Of a DNA stretch of 64,000 nucleotides, positions 35,479 through 43,356 are shown in pieces; positions within the stretch are counted from its first letter, which is position 1; every line of letters begins with the position of its first letter. The position numbers were made by a program, and so were the translations under genes. The DNA lies in NCBI RefSeq assembly GCF_002834225.1, contig NZ_NNSR01000028.1:1-64000 (forward strand). Direction: 5' to 3'. The notes beneath the pieces were generated by a model, which had not been told where the DNA came from, made no database searches, and saw only the letters and a program-made list of their open reading frames with translations. This DNA is from Ruminococcus bromii (GTDB taxonomy: Bacteria > Bacillota > Clostridia > Oscillospirales > Acutalibacteraceae).

Positions 35479-35691
35479 TCAAATCATAATTTTACGAGCC
35501 ATTTCTTCGCTGATTGCAACCCGTGTTTCCTTTACATTAACAATAACATTTCCGCCGAGTGACGAAATAACGGTAACCTCTCCGCCGGCAACAAAGCCGA
35601 GATTTTCAAGGTGCTTTTTAACCTCGGGAGAACCTCCGACTTTCTTTATAATATTGGTTTCACCTGTGTTAGCAAACATCAAAGGCATCAT
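35479..35691 (-). CDS. FeoA-family protein (first copy)
   Basis: 70 residues from the ATG at 35691 (MMPLMFANTGETNIIKKVGG) with AAAGGAG ribosome binding site. FeoA domain (VKKHLENLGFVAGGEVTVISSLGGNVIVNVKETRVAI). It is first in the feoA-feoA-feoB run and follows two copies of the iron operator. Two unlike FeoA proteins are common in clostridia. Confidence 0.9.
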   Translation of the reverse strand: MMPLMFANTGETNIIKKVGGSPEVKKHLENLGFVAGGEVTVISSLGGNVIVNVKETRVAISEEMARKIMI

Positions 35692-35709
35692 AAAATCAAT
35701 CTCCTTTAA

Positions 35710-35725
35710 GTTAGCAGATACTAAC
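35710..35725. promoter_or_regulatory. Iron-regulator operator (site 3)
   Basis: GTTAGCAGATACTAAC, in the leader just upstream of the first feoA. One arm has a mismatch to the TTAGC-N4-GCTAA core. Confidence 0.6.
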
Positions 35726-35742
35726 AATATTCGTTAATCAAA

Positions 35743-35760
35743 GGTTAGCTCTCGCTAACC
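35743..35760. promoter_or_regulatory. Iron-regulator operator (site 4) at the feo promoter
   Basis: Palindrome GGTTAGCTCTCGCTAACC directly after a minus-strand TATAAT box (35762-35767), so it covers the likely start of feo transcription. A bound repressor here would block initiation. Confidence 0.7.
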
Positions 35761-35940
35761 GATTATATGGTACTATAAAACTCGAAATATGTCAATAGGC
35801 TTGCGAAAAAAATTTATTTTATTTTGAATTTTGGCAAATTGAATATTTCACATCTGTAATTCAGATATTATTTTTGTTGATTTCGGTAAATCATTTTTTC
35901 ATAATTATTGAAAGCGTAATTTATTTTATTGATTTTTTGT

Positions 35941-35956
35941 TCATATCATGATATGA
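35941..35956. promoter_or_regulatory. Perfect 16-bp palindrome before the DtxR-type gene
   Basis: TCATATCATGATATGA, 27 bp upstream of the first ATG of the repressor gene. It is unlike the TTAGC operator and may be an autoregulatory or second-regulator site. Confidence 0.45.
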
Positions 35957-35982
35957 TTAGACAATGTAAAGGAGTGCAGACT

Positions 35983-36006
35983 ATGCAATTAAAAGAATCA
36001 GGTTAA
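35983..36006 (+). other. Seven-codon frame before the repressor (in-frame stop)
   Basis: An ATG with a well-spaced AAAGGAG ribosome binding site reads MQLKESG then TAA, immediately followed by ATG of the next open frame in the same reading frame. It equals the expected first residues of a DtxR-type protein with one codon (usually Glu) changed to TAA. Confidence 0.8.
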
Positions 36007-36354
36007 ATGTACCTTGAAACAATATATGTTCTTTCAAAAAAGAGCAATTATATAAGATCAATTGATGTATGTGAAGAAATGGGATATTCAAAGCCGAGCG
36101 TCAGCCGTGCCGTTGGTCTTCTCAAAGAGGGCGGTTATCTTAAAGTCGGCGATGACGGCTCGCTTATTCTCACCGACCTCGGCAGGGAAATTGCAGAAAA
36201 AACATATGAAAGACACACCGTTCTTTCAAAGCTCTTTGTTAAGCTCGGAGTTAATCCCGAAACTGCCGCCGCAGATGCCTGCAAAATGGAACACATTATC
36301 AGCGACGAAACCTTTGCCGCATTGAAAAATCACCTTGAAAATCATATGCAGTAA
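36007..36354 (+). CDS. DtxR/MntR-family iron-dependent repressor, early nonsense with likely restart
   Basis: 115 residues from the ATG that directly follows the TAA at 36004-36006; with the upstream codons the original protein would be about 123. The winged helix (SIDVCEEMGYSKPSVSRAVGLLKEGGYL) binds DNA. The metal site shows the iron-type residues: Met at the Met10 position of DtxR (here the restart Met itself) and CKMEH, matching Cys102/Glu105/His106. The ancillary-site residues are not conserved and the SH3 domain is absent. It is divergent from feo and probably controls the TTAGC operators. Activity depends on restart after the stop. Confidence 0.8.
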   Translation: MYLETIYVLSKKSNYIRSIDVCEEMGYSKPSVSRAVGLLKEGGYLKVGDDGSLILTDLGREIAEKTYERHTVLSKLFVKLGVNPETAAADACKMEHIISDETFAALKNHLENHMQ

Positions 36355-36385
36355 AAGGCTGAATAATTACCGAATATTACACACA

Positions 36386-36420
36386 AAAGGCTGACGAGAA
36401 ATCGTCAGCCTTTGTTTTTA
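36386..36420 (+). terminator. Terminator of the repressor gene
   Basis: AAAGGCTGACGA / TCGTCAGCCTTT stem with a short loop, then TGTTTTT. Confidence 0.8.
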
Positions 36421-36461
36421 CTCAACTGCTTTCAATAAGGCGATACACTTTTTCGATTGAT

Positions 36462-36533
36462 TCAACAATTCGACACGCTTAAATAAAACGCAAAAATAAC
36501 AATAGTACAAATTATTGCAACCGCCTTTTTCAT
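36462..36533 (-). CDS. Candidate 23-residue hydrophobic peptide
   Basis: ATG at 36533 behind GAGGTG opens MKKAVAIICTIVIFAFYLSV plus SNC and a TGA. Positively charged start and a single hydrophobic stretch give it the look of a small membrane peptide or a truncated lipoprotein signal. No antisense RNA promoter was identified. It lies between the repressor gene and a hydrolase gene. Confidence 0.35.
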   Translation of the reverse strand: MKKAVAIICTIVIFAFYLSVSNC

Positions 36534-36560
36534 AAGCACACCTCGTCATTGTAAATAACA

Positions 36561-37160
36561 TCAAATGAACTTTGTTAGCCAATTATCCAAGAATTTCACC
36601 TGTTCAGCTGTATGAAACCAATGTTCACCGCCATTCATAACAGTAAGGTCAGCGTTTATCTTCTCTGCAAATTTATTGATTATATCAAATGATGTAAGGT
36701 TATCATTTTCACCGTATAAAATTGAGGTGGGAACATTCCAAAAAATTTGGTTTTCACGAACATAGCAAAGATATTCCCAAGATAAAGTTTCACCAAATTC
36801 AGTAGAGATTGTTTTCTTATCACGAAGTTCATTCTCTGTTATATTCGCCCATTTCATCATATTGGTAATGAGGTTTTCCATATCTACAACAGGCGAAATA
36901 AACATAGCTTTGTCAATCTGTTTATCTGAAAAGGCATTCATAGAATAAAATGCACCTATGCTATTCGCAATCAGAACTATATAATCATAATTTTTGCAAT
37001 AATTATCGAACAGATTTGTAAATTCCTGTTTTGCATCCCACGGTGTTTCTGATTTATAGTCAAAGCCTATAACATCATATTCAGGTAGCAAAGGCTTGTA
37101 ATGCTCCGATTCTGTAGCATTACCACCCTTTCCGTGTACATATACAGCCAGTTTACGCAT
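36561..37160 (-). CDS. Alpha/beta hydrolase
   Basis: 199 residues. Short alpha/beta hydrolase: VYVHGKGGNA oxyanion-side start, nucleophile in VLIANSIGAF (Ser), an acid in LYGENDNLT and a C-terminal GGEHWFHT His. The motif departs slightly from GxSxG. It lacks a signal peptide. Substrate is unknown. Confidence 0.8.
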   Translation of the reverse strand: MRKLAVYVHGKGGNATESEHYKPLLPEYDVIGFDYKSETPWDAKQEFTNLFDNYCKNYDYIVLIANSIGAFYSMNAFSDKQIDKAMFISPVVDMENLITNMMKWANITENELRDKKTISTEFGETLSWEYLCYVRENQIFWNVPTSILYGENDNLTSFDIINKFAEKINADLTVMNGGEHWFHTAEQVKFLDNWLTKFI

Positions 37161-37255
37161 TTAAAATTCTCCTTTTGCGGAACAATATCAACGGTTGCGG
37201 AATAATGCAAAGGTGATTTGCGGAACAATAGAACTGTCTTTTTGCTTTATTCGCA

Positions 37256-39403
37256 TTAAAATTTCATTGTGAGAGAAATTCTGTTCTTTTCGGGATCAAC
37301 TGAAAGAACCTTTACATTTACAACATCACCGACTTTGAGAACCTCGGCAGGATGCTTGATGTACTTATCGCAAATCTGCGAAATATGAACAAGTCCGTCC
37401 TGATGAACACCGATATCGACAAATGCGCCGAAGTCGATTACATTTCTGACCGTGCCTTTAAGCTCCATTCCCTCTTTCAAATCCTTGATGTCGAGAATAT
37501 CGCTTCTAAGCATTGGCGCAGGCAGTTCATCACGGGGATCTCTGCCCGGTTTGGAAAGTTCTTTTACAATATCATCAAGGGTCGGAAGTCCGATTCCGAG
37601 AACATCGGCAAGTGACTTTGTTCCCTTTGCCTTTACTCTCTGCTGAATATCGGAGAAGTTGCCTGATTTTATTTCTTTGTCAGAATATTCAAGAAGTCCT
37701 AAAAGTTCTTTTGCACTCTTGTAGCTTTCGGGGTGAACGCCTGTGTTATCAAGCGGATTTCTGCTTTCGGGAACACGCAAAAATCCTGCACACTGCTCAA
37801 ACGCTTTAGGCCCGAGTTTCGGAACTTTCTTGAGTTCTGCTCTTGATGAGAACGCACCGTTTTCTTCACGGTAAGCAACAATATTCTTGCACACGGTTGC
37901 GTTAAGTCCAGACACTCTCGATAAAAGTGCAGGCGATGCCGTATTAAGATCTGCACCAACCGAGTTTACGCAGTCCTCTACAACACCGTCAAGTGTTTCA
38001 CCGAGTTTTTTCTGCGGCATATCGTGCTGATACTGACCGACACCGATTGCCTTAGGCTCAATCTTAACAAGCTCTGCAAGAGGATCCTGAAGTCGTCTTG
38101 CAATTGACACGGCACTTCTGAGTGTGAGGTCAAGGTCGGGAAGTTCTGTTGCGGCAAGCTTTGATGCCGAATAAACCGACGCACCTGCCTCGCTGACTAC
38201 CATATAATAAACGGGGTGGTCAGCCTCTTTGATTGTTTCGGCTGTGAACATCTCGGTTTCCTTGCTTGCAGTACCGTTGCCGATTGAAATAATATCAACA
38301 TGATGCTTTTTGATAAGGCGGAGCAAGGTCTGCTTTGATTCCTGAATTTTTTTGTCTGAATGTGTAGGATAAATTACGGTTGTATCAAGCACCTTGCCTG
38401 TGCTGTCAACAACGGCAGTCTTGCAGCCTGTGCGATATCCCGGATCAAGTGCAAGCACGGTTTTGCCCTTTACAGGCGGCTGCATAAGCAGCTGCTTGAG
38501 GTTTACGGCAAAAACCTTCATAGCATTTTCGGAGGCGGTATCTGTAAGGTCGTTTCTGACCTCACGCTCAATTGAGGGATAAATAAGCCGCTGATAAGCG
38601 TCTGTGCAAGCCTCACGGATAATGTCTGAACAAAGCTGATTTTTGTCTGTAATCATTGCTCTGAAAATTGAATTAAGCGGTTTTTCGCTGTCGGTTTCAA
38701 CGCTGACTTTGAGAAATCCCTCTTTTTCACCACGATTCACGGCAAGCACTCTGTGACCTGCAATCTTTTTAACAGGCTCTTTGTAGTCATAATAATTTTT
38801 GTAAACGCTGTCCTTTTCTTCATCTGTTGCAACAGACACAAGCACACCGTTTGCGTTTGTAAGATTTCTGATTCTCTTACGGATTTCCGCATTATCCGAC
38901 ACAAGCTCTGCAATGATATCCATTGCGCCCTGAATTGCATCTTCAACGGAGGTAACTCCCTTTTCTTCATCAATATAATCAACTGCCGACTTTGACGGAT
39001 CAAAACCTTTTTCCTGCTTTAAAATATCGTTAGCAAGCGGTTCAAGTCCCTTTTCCTTTGCAATTGACGCCCTTGTCTTTCTCTTTGGACGGTACGGGCG
39101 GTAAATATCCTCAAGTTCGCTTAGTGTGGCAGCCTTGTCAAGTGCAAGGTTGATTTCATCCGTGAGCTTTTCCTGTGCGTCAATGAGTGAACGGATTTCA
39201 TCTCTGCGCTTGTCAAGTCCTCTTAAATATTCAAGCTTTTCGGCAAATTCACGAATCAACTGGTCATCCATTGAACCGTGCATTTCCTTTCTGTATCGTG
39301 CAATAAAAGGAATAGTGTTGCCGTCATCAAGCAATGTGATGATGTTTTTGGCATACTCCTCTTTAATATTAAACTGCTGTGAAAGAATCTGTGAATAATC
39401 CAT
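37256..39403 (-). CDS. tex: Tex-family RNA-binding transcription accessory protein
   Basis: 715 residues from the ATG at 39403 (MDYSQILSQQF) with GGAGG ribosome binding site; longer upstream starts are not supported. Domains in order: Tex N-terminal helical region, YqgF-like domain (VLALDPGYRTGCKTAVVD), tandem helix-hairpin-helix (NTASPALLSRVSGLN, FSSRAELKKVPKLGPKAFEQCAGFLR) and C-terminal S1 RNA-binding domain (GMELKGTVRNVIDFGAFVDIGVHQDGLVH). Tex influences transcription and stress survival in bacteria. Confidence 0.95.
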   Translation of the reverse strand: MDYSQILSQQFNIKEEYAKNIITLLDDGNTIPFIARYRKEMHGSMDDQLIREFAEKLEYLRGLDKRRDEIRSLIDAQEKLTDEINLALDKAATLSELEDIYRPYRPKRKTRASIAKEKGLEPLANDILKQEKGFDPSKSAVDYIDEEKGVTSVEDAIQGAMDIIAELVSDNAEIRKRIRNLTNANGVLVSVATDEEKDSVYKNYYDYKEPVKKIAGHRVLAVNRGEKEGFLKVSVETDSEKPLNSIFRAMITDKNQLCSDIIREACTDAYQRLIYPSIEREVRNDLTDTASENAMKVFAVNLKQLLMQPPVKGKTVLALDPGYRTGCKTAVVDSTGKVLDTTVIYPTHSDKKIQESKQTLLRLIKKHHVDIISIGNGTASKETEMFTAETIKEADHPVYYMVVSEAGASVYSASKLAATELPDLDLTLRSAVSIARRLQDPLAELVKIEPKAIGVGQYQHDMPQKKLGETLDGVVEDCVNSVGADLNTASPALLSRVSGLNATVCKNIVAYREENGAFSSRAELKKVPKLGPKAFEQCAGFLRVPESRNPLDNTGVHPESYKSAKELLGLLEYSDKEIKSGNFSDIQQRVKAKGTKSLADVLGIGLPTLDDIVKELSKPGRDPRDELPAPMLRSDILDIKDLKEGMELKGTVRNVIDFGAFVDIGVHQDGLVHISQICDKYIKHPAEVLKVGDVVNVKVLSVDPEKNRISLTMKF

Positions 39404-39473
39404 TATATCCTCCATTTTTGTTTTGTAAGGCTTATTATAACATACTTTTAAATAATTTGCACTAAAAAGAAAA

Positions 39474-39496
39474 AGAGCAGTCAAAACGACTGCTCT
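39474..39496 (-). terminator. Terminator of the formate/nitrite channel gene
   Basis: AGAGCAGTC / GACTGCTCT stem, AAAAC loop, and TTTTTCTTTTT on the minus strand. Confidence 0.75.
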
Positions 39497-39521
39497 CATG
39501 AATTATTTATGTTTATGTATT

Positions 39522-40364
39522 TTAAGCACTTTTCTTTTTGCGAATATAGGCAAAATAGAGCGGAAGTCCTACAAAAATCATACCGCCGATTATGTTGCCG
39601 ATTGTAACGAACAGCAGAGATTCACAACCCGAAAGATTTGCAAGGCTCTGACATTGCTGTGCCGTAATGCCGTAAAGCTCCTGAGCTTTTGCAACATATT
39701 CGGGATTCATTGCCGCCATAACACCTGTCGGAATATAGAACATATTTGCAACGCAGTGTTCAAATCCGCAGACTACGAATGCACAAATCGGGAAAAATAC
39801 ACCGAAAATCTTACCTATTGCATCTGTTGCGCCTGTTGCCATAACGATTGCAAGGCATACGAGAATGTTACAAAGTATGCCGCTGATAATTGCCGTTGCA
39901 GGATTGATTGTTGTTTTTGCAAGTGCAACCTTGATTGTAAAAGCACCGAGTCCGCCGTTTGAATAATTGAGCTGTCCCGAAAAAAATATCAGCAAATCAA
40001 TAATCATTGCGCCGACAAAGTTTGAAATATAAACAACTACAAGATTCCTTAACATTGAAGCGACTTTAATTTTCTTTTCAAGTGTCGGAATAATCATAAG
40101 GCAGTTGCCTGTAAAAAGTTCACTGCCTGTGAACACAACGAGCATAAGTCCTACAGGGAAGATTACGCCTGCAACCACTCTTGCAAGCCCCACATCGGCA
40201 ACTCCGTGCATTGCAACATCACTTGCCGCACCGCCGAATGCGATAAATGCGCCTGCCATAAGTCCGAGCAAAATCATTTTCGGCAGAGAAAGCATTGATT
40301 TTGTTACACCTGATTTTGACACCAGCGACGCAATTTCAGCCGGTGAATTAAATCTGCTGTCCAT
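39522..40364 (-). CDS. Formate/nitrite transporter (FNT family)
   Basis: 280 residues from the ATG at 40364 (MDSRFNSPAEIASLV), which has AAGAAGG upstream; the ATG at 40415 lacks a site. Six transmembrane segments with the FNT pattern (GLMAGAFIAFGG, SELFTGNCLMI, GILCNILVCLA, GFEHCVANMF, GNIIGGMIFV). FocA-like channels pass formate or nitrite; the pore residues alone do not settle which. It is a single gene. Confidence 0.9.
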   Translation of the reverse strand: MDSRFNSPAEIASLVSKSGVTKSMLSLPKMILLGLMAGAFIAFGGAASDVAMHGVADVGLARVVAGVIFPVGLMLVVFTGSELFTGNCLMIIPTLEKKIKVASMLRNLVVVYISNFVGAMIIDLLIFFSGQLNYSNGGLGAFTIKVALAKTTINPATAIISGILCNILVCLAIVMATGATDAIGKIFGVFFPICAFVVCGFEHCVANMFYIPTGVMAAMNPEYVAKAQELYGITAQQCQSLANLSGCESLLFVTIGNIIGGMIFVGLPLYFAYIRKKKSA

Positions 40365-40513
40365 TAAAAAACCTTCTTCAATTAGTTTATCAATTGTTGC
40401 AAAATTTACTGCCATTCGGCAATAAACCGCAAAATCACAGATTACATATTAGCACAAAAGCAAAGTGTTTGTCAATTAATATGCGATTATCTGTAACATT
40501 GCACACAAAAGAC

Positions 40514-40542
40514 TTTACAAATTGTCAAATACAGTTTATAAT
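40514..40542 (+). promoter_or_regulatory. Sigma-A promoter of thiT
   Basis: TTTACA, 17 bp, TATAAT, about 60 bp upstream of the TPP aptamer. Confidence 0.75.
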
Positions 40543-40603
40543 TATACTGTAGATATTACACAACCTAAAGATGTGTAATATTCGTAATCAGAGTGAGAAT
40601 AAT

Positions 40604-40692
40604 CACATACAAAACGGGAGCTGTTACCGGCTGAGAGGAAATTCGATTTCGACCGTCAACCTGATTTGGATAATGCCAACGAAGGGACATAT
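40604..40692 (+). promoter_or_regulatory. TPP riboswitch (THI element)
   Basis: Contains ACGGGAGCTGT, GGCTGAGAGG, ACCGTCAACCTGATTTGGAT and TAATGCCAACGAAGGGA, the conserved pyrimidine- and pyrophosphate-binding parts of the TPP aptamer. It shuts off thiT when thiamine pyrophosphate is plentiful. Confidence 0.95.
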
Positions 40693-40714
40693 CAAGCTTG
40701 AAGTGTACGCACTT

Positions 40715-40747
40715 GGAGTATGTCTTTTTGGCATACTCTTTTTTTGT
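40715..40747 (+). terminator. TPP riboswitch terminator
   Basis: GAGTATG / CATACTC stem followed by TTTTTTT, between the aptamer and thiT. Confidence 0.85.
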
Positions 40748-40791
40748 TGTGTTTTTTCTCCGAGAGAATTTTATTTTAAGGAGTAGTTTTC

Positions 40792-41625
40792 ATGAAAACG
40801 AACGGTAAGAAAAATGCACTTATTATGTGCGAATGTGCAATTATGATTGCACTTGCGGCAGTTTTAAGCTTTGTAAAAATCCTTGAACTTCCCTACGGCG
40901 GCAGTGTTACCGCATTCAGCATTGTTCCGATTGTAATTATCTCATATCGCCACGGTGTAAAATGGGGATTGCTTTCGGGATTTGTATTCAGCATTATTCA
41001 GCTTATTCAAACTGCGTCAACCCTCTCATACGCAACATCATTTTTGGCAGCCGTAACAATCATTCTCTTCGACTATGTAATTGCATTCACGGTTATCGGC
41101 CTTGCAGGCTTTCTCAGAAACAAGGTCAGCAATCCGTCTGCCGCTGCCGTAACAGGCACGGTAGGAGTTTGTGCTTTGAGATATATCTGTCATGTAATTT
41201 CGGGCTGTACCGTATGGGCAGGTGTTTCAATCCCCTCAACCGACGGACTTCTCTATTCACTCAGCTACAACGCTACATATATGATTCCCGAAACAATAAT
41301 CAATGCGGCGGCTGTATTCTGGCTTTTCGGCTGTCTTAACTTCAGAAGTGAAAAAATCAGCGTTGCAAAGAAAATTGAAAAGAACCTTACGGAAACAGTT
41401 TCGGCATCAATTTCAATTCTTTCACTTATGGTTGCCGTAATTATTGACGCTGTTGCAGTTTTTGCATCACTTCAGAATCCCGACAGCGGTGTGCTTGATT
41501 TTTCACTCATTTCAAACACAAACTTCACTCTTGTAGGCATCGTTTCGGCAATCGGAATTGTGCTTTGCGTAGTTTTTGCGATCATTGCAAAGGTTACTTC
41601 AAATTCTGCCAAAAAGGTTAATTAA
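40792..41625 (+). CDS. thiT: Energy-coupled thiamine transporter ThiT
   Basis: 277 residues. S component of an ECF transporter, with the ThiT pattern PYGGSVTAFSIVPIVIISYRHG and GVKWGLLSGFVFSIIQL and VCALRYICHVISGCTVWAG, plus YNATYMIPETIIN. About six transmembrane segments in the first 190 residues. A C-terminal extension with two further segments (about 205-270) is unusual; typical ThiT is about 190 residues. TPP riboswitch control supports thiamine uptake. The ECF energising module is not in this window. Confidence 0.93.
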   Translation: MKTNGKKNALIMCECAIMIALAAVLSFVKILELPYGGSVTAFSIVPIVIISYRHGVKWGLLSGFVFSIIQLIQTASTLSYATSFLAAVTIILFDYVIAFTVIGLAGFLRNKVSNPSAAAVTGTVGVCALRYICHVISGCTVWAGVSIPSTDGLLYSLSYNATYMIPETIINAAAVFWLFGCLNFRSEKISVAKKIEKNLTETVSASISILSLMVAVIIDAVAVFASLQNPDSGVLDFSLISNTNFTLVGIVSAIGIVLCVVFAIIAKVTSNSAKKVN

Positions 41626-41659
41626 CATTTAATCGGATATTCACGGTAAAACATCTCTA

Positions 41660-41697
41660 ACAGGGCTGACGGCATTGCTGTCGGCTCTGTTTTTTTA
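41660..41697 (+). terminator. thiT terminator
   Basis: ACAGGGCTGAC / GTCGGCTCTGT stem followed by TTTTTTT. Confidence 0.75.
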
Positions 41698-41721
41698 TTA
41701 TGTAAACACAAGTTTGAAACG

Positions 41722-41731
41722 GGCATATTAT
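41722..41731 (+). promoter_or_regulatory. Candidate mother-cell sigma -10 box for cotJ
   Basis: GGCATATTAT, similar to the CATA-type -10 of sigma E/sigma K promoters, about 50 bp before cotJA. The cotJ operon of Bacillus is sigma E-dependent. The identical 10-mer precedes the recombinase gene (51326-51335). The -35 match is poor. Confidence 0.5.
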
Positions 41732-41779
41732 GAGAATGAACAGCAATGTTCATAAGTTTGAACAAAAAGGAGAATTAAA

Positions 41780-41980
41780 TTGGATATTAAAGAAATTATT
41801 TCTCAGCAGTACGGAATACCGAGTCTGCCAAAGAGAACGAGTGAGGCTATGGCATATGTTCCCTTTCAGCAGTTCGACTCCCCAACCTACAGCCCGTTGC
41901 AGGGACTTGAGTCGGGTACAATGTTTCCCGTTCTCAACAAACCATTCTACGGAAAGAAATGCGGTGAGGGACTTGACTGA
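41780..41980 (+). CDS. cotJA: Spore coat-associated protein CotJA
   Basis: 66 residues, starting at a TTG with AAGGAG 7 bp upstream. CotJA family: short, with FVPFQQF-like AYVPFQQFDSPTYSPLQGLESGTMFPVLNKPF. It is a component of the spore coat made in the mother cell. It overlaps cotJB by 17 bp. Confidence 0.92.
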   Translation: MDIKEIISQQYGIPSLPKRTSEAMAYVPFQQFDSPTYSPLQGLESGTMFPVLNKPFYGKKCGEGLD

Positions 41981-42227
41981 AAGAGAAATTCTTTTAAAGA
42001 AAATTTCAACCTACGAATTTGCCGCACTTGACCTTCAGATTTATCTTGACACTCATCCGCACGATACGGCAATGATACAAAAAATGAACGGTTTCAAAGA
42101 AAAATTGAAACCGCTTGTTGAAGAATATGAAGAAAAATTCGGTCCTTTGAAAAAGAGTATGACAAGCACCAATATGTGGTGCTGGATAAAGGGACCGTGG
42201 CCGTGGGAAAACGAGGAGGATTGCTGA
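41964..42227 (+). CDS. cotJB: Spore coat protein CotJB
   Basis: 87 residues. Start GTG at 41964 (GGAAAG upstream), overlapping cotJA; an in-frame TTG at 41976 is possible. CotJB pattern: EREILLKKISTYEFAALDLQIYLDTHPHDTAMI ... CWIKGPWPWENE. Its stop overlaps the cotJC ATG (TGATG), so the three genes are translationally coupled. Confidence 0.92.
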   Translation: MRDLTEREILLKKISTYEFAALDLQIYLDTHPHDTAMIQKMNGFKEKLKPLVEEYEEKFGPLKKSMTSTNMWCWIKGPWPWENEEDC

Positions 42228-42325
42228 TGTTCGTCTATGAAAAAAAGTTACAGTACCCCGTCAATATCAAAAAACCGAACGCAAAGCTTGCCAAGATTAT
42301 CATAACGCAATACGGCGGTGCGTAA
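42227..42325 (+). CDS. cotJC: cotJC 5' segment (split by the inserted element)
   Basis: ATG at 42227 with AGGAGG ribosome binding site. Codons 1-31 read MFVYEKKLQYPVNIKKPNAK then LAKIIITQYGG, the normal N-terminus of CotJC, a manganese-catalase-like spore coat protein. After the recombination core two element-derived codons follow (GCG, TAA), so the frame stops at 32 residues. Joined to the 3' segment at 52594 it becomes a 210-codon gene. See the element and finding entries. Confidence 0.92.
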   Translation: MFVYEKKLQYPVNIKKPNAKLAKIIITQYGGA

Positions 42326-42335
42326 GGCAAAATGT
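42310..42335 (+). other. attL of the cotJC element
   Basis: Core ATACGGCGGT (42310-42319), also present at 52584-52593. To its right the element-side arm CGTAAGGCAAAATGT (42321-42335) is the inverted partner of the arm at the other end. Confidence 0.85.
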
Positions 42336-42343
42336 GATACTTT

Positions 42344-43231
42344 TTATTTTCGTATAACATCCCGATAAAAATCAATAAACGCATTAAGTGCAGGAGATTT
42401 CCACTTGTTTTTGTGGATAAGCAACTGCGTCCACACCGAAACATCACAATCGTTGACGGGAAGATGTTTTATCTCTCCCGAATTGTAGTAATCCTCCGTG
42501 ATGAAATCAGGCAAGAACGAGATCATTTTGCTGTTTTTGATTAGAGAACAAATTTGTAGAGGGTTTCCTATTTCCAAAACAGGGTGAATTTCAATCGATT
42601 GTGCGGCAAGTTCATTGTTGAGCAATTTTCTGTAGCTCATATTACTTTCGGTCAGTACAAAATCCTCGGTGCATAATTCTTTTAGCGAAATATTTTCTTT
42701 ATTCAAAAGTGGATTGTCAACTGATGCAAAGAAGTGAACCTTTTCCTCATGCTCTGCACAAATTATAAATTCCGAATCATAAATGTGGCTGTCAAGAGTA
42801 AAAATCAAATCAACCTCATTTTTGCGTAACATATCAAACATCTGCTCTGTACCGCTTTCGACAACGACAAGGTGAATATTAGGAAAATGCTTTCTGAACT
42901 CAAGAAAATCATCTTTAAAAAACCGGTTGCAGACAGAACTTGACATTGCAAGGCGAATGTTGCCCTCAATTGTTTCGGGGGTACGCAAATCTTCAAGCAT
43001 CTTTTCGTGAGATTCAAGAATTTCTCTTGCGTGTTGCAGAACCGTTATGCCGTCGGAAGTCAGGCTGATTCTGTGGTAAAAGCGGTCAAAAAGCACCGTG
43101 TTAAGCTCGCTTTCCAACTGTTTTATCTGTGATGAAACGGTTGACTGGGTATAGCCGAGCTTTTCCGCTGCAGCAGAAAATCCCGAATATTCGCACACAG
43201 CTACAAAGGTTTTAAGCACATTGGTATCCAT
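42344..43231 (-). CDS. LysR-family transcriptional regulator
   Basis: 295 residues from the ATG at 43231 (MDTNVLKTFVAVCEYSGFSAAAEKL) with AGAGGAT ribosome binding site. N-terminal LysR helix-turn-helix (LGYTQSTVSSQIKQLESEL) and a substrate-binding domain. It is divergent from the NSS transporter, with overlapping promoters, the usual LysR-target arrangement. Its stop lies 18 bp from the left att arm, so it is the first element gene. Confidence 0.92.
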   Translation of the reverse strand: MDTNVLKTFVAVCEYSGFSAAAEKLGYTQSTVSSQIKQLESELNTVLFDRFYHRISLTSDGITVLQHAREILESHEKMLEDLRTPETIEGNIRLAMSSSVCNRFFKDDFLEFRKHFPNIHLVVVESGTEQMFDMLRKNEVDLIFTLDSHIYDSEFIICAEHEEKVHFFASVDNPLLNKENISLKELCTEDFVLTESNMSYRKLLNNELAAQSIEIHPVLEIGNPLQICSLIKNSKMISFLPDFITEDYYNSGEIKHLPVNDCDVSVWTQLLIHKNKWKSPALNAFIDFYRDVIRK

Positions 43232-43267
43232 AACTAAATCCTCTTTTATACGAACGATATCTTCGTT

Positions 43268-43318
43268 ATTATAGCACAGCTTTATCAATTTTACAAATGG
43301 TATTTTATTTGCTATACT
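43268..43318. promoter_or_regulatory. Divergent promoters of lysR and the NSS transporter
   Basis: Plus strand TTTACA, 17 bp, TATACT (43290-43318) for the transporter. Minus strand TTGTAA, 17 bp, TATAAT (about 43268-43296) for lysR. The -35 regions overlap, which suits joint LysR control. Confidence 0.65.
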
Positions 43319-43356
43319 ACTCTTTGTATTGCAAAATAAACAAAGGAGCAGTATTT

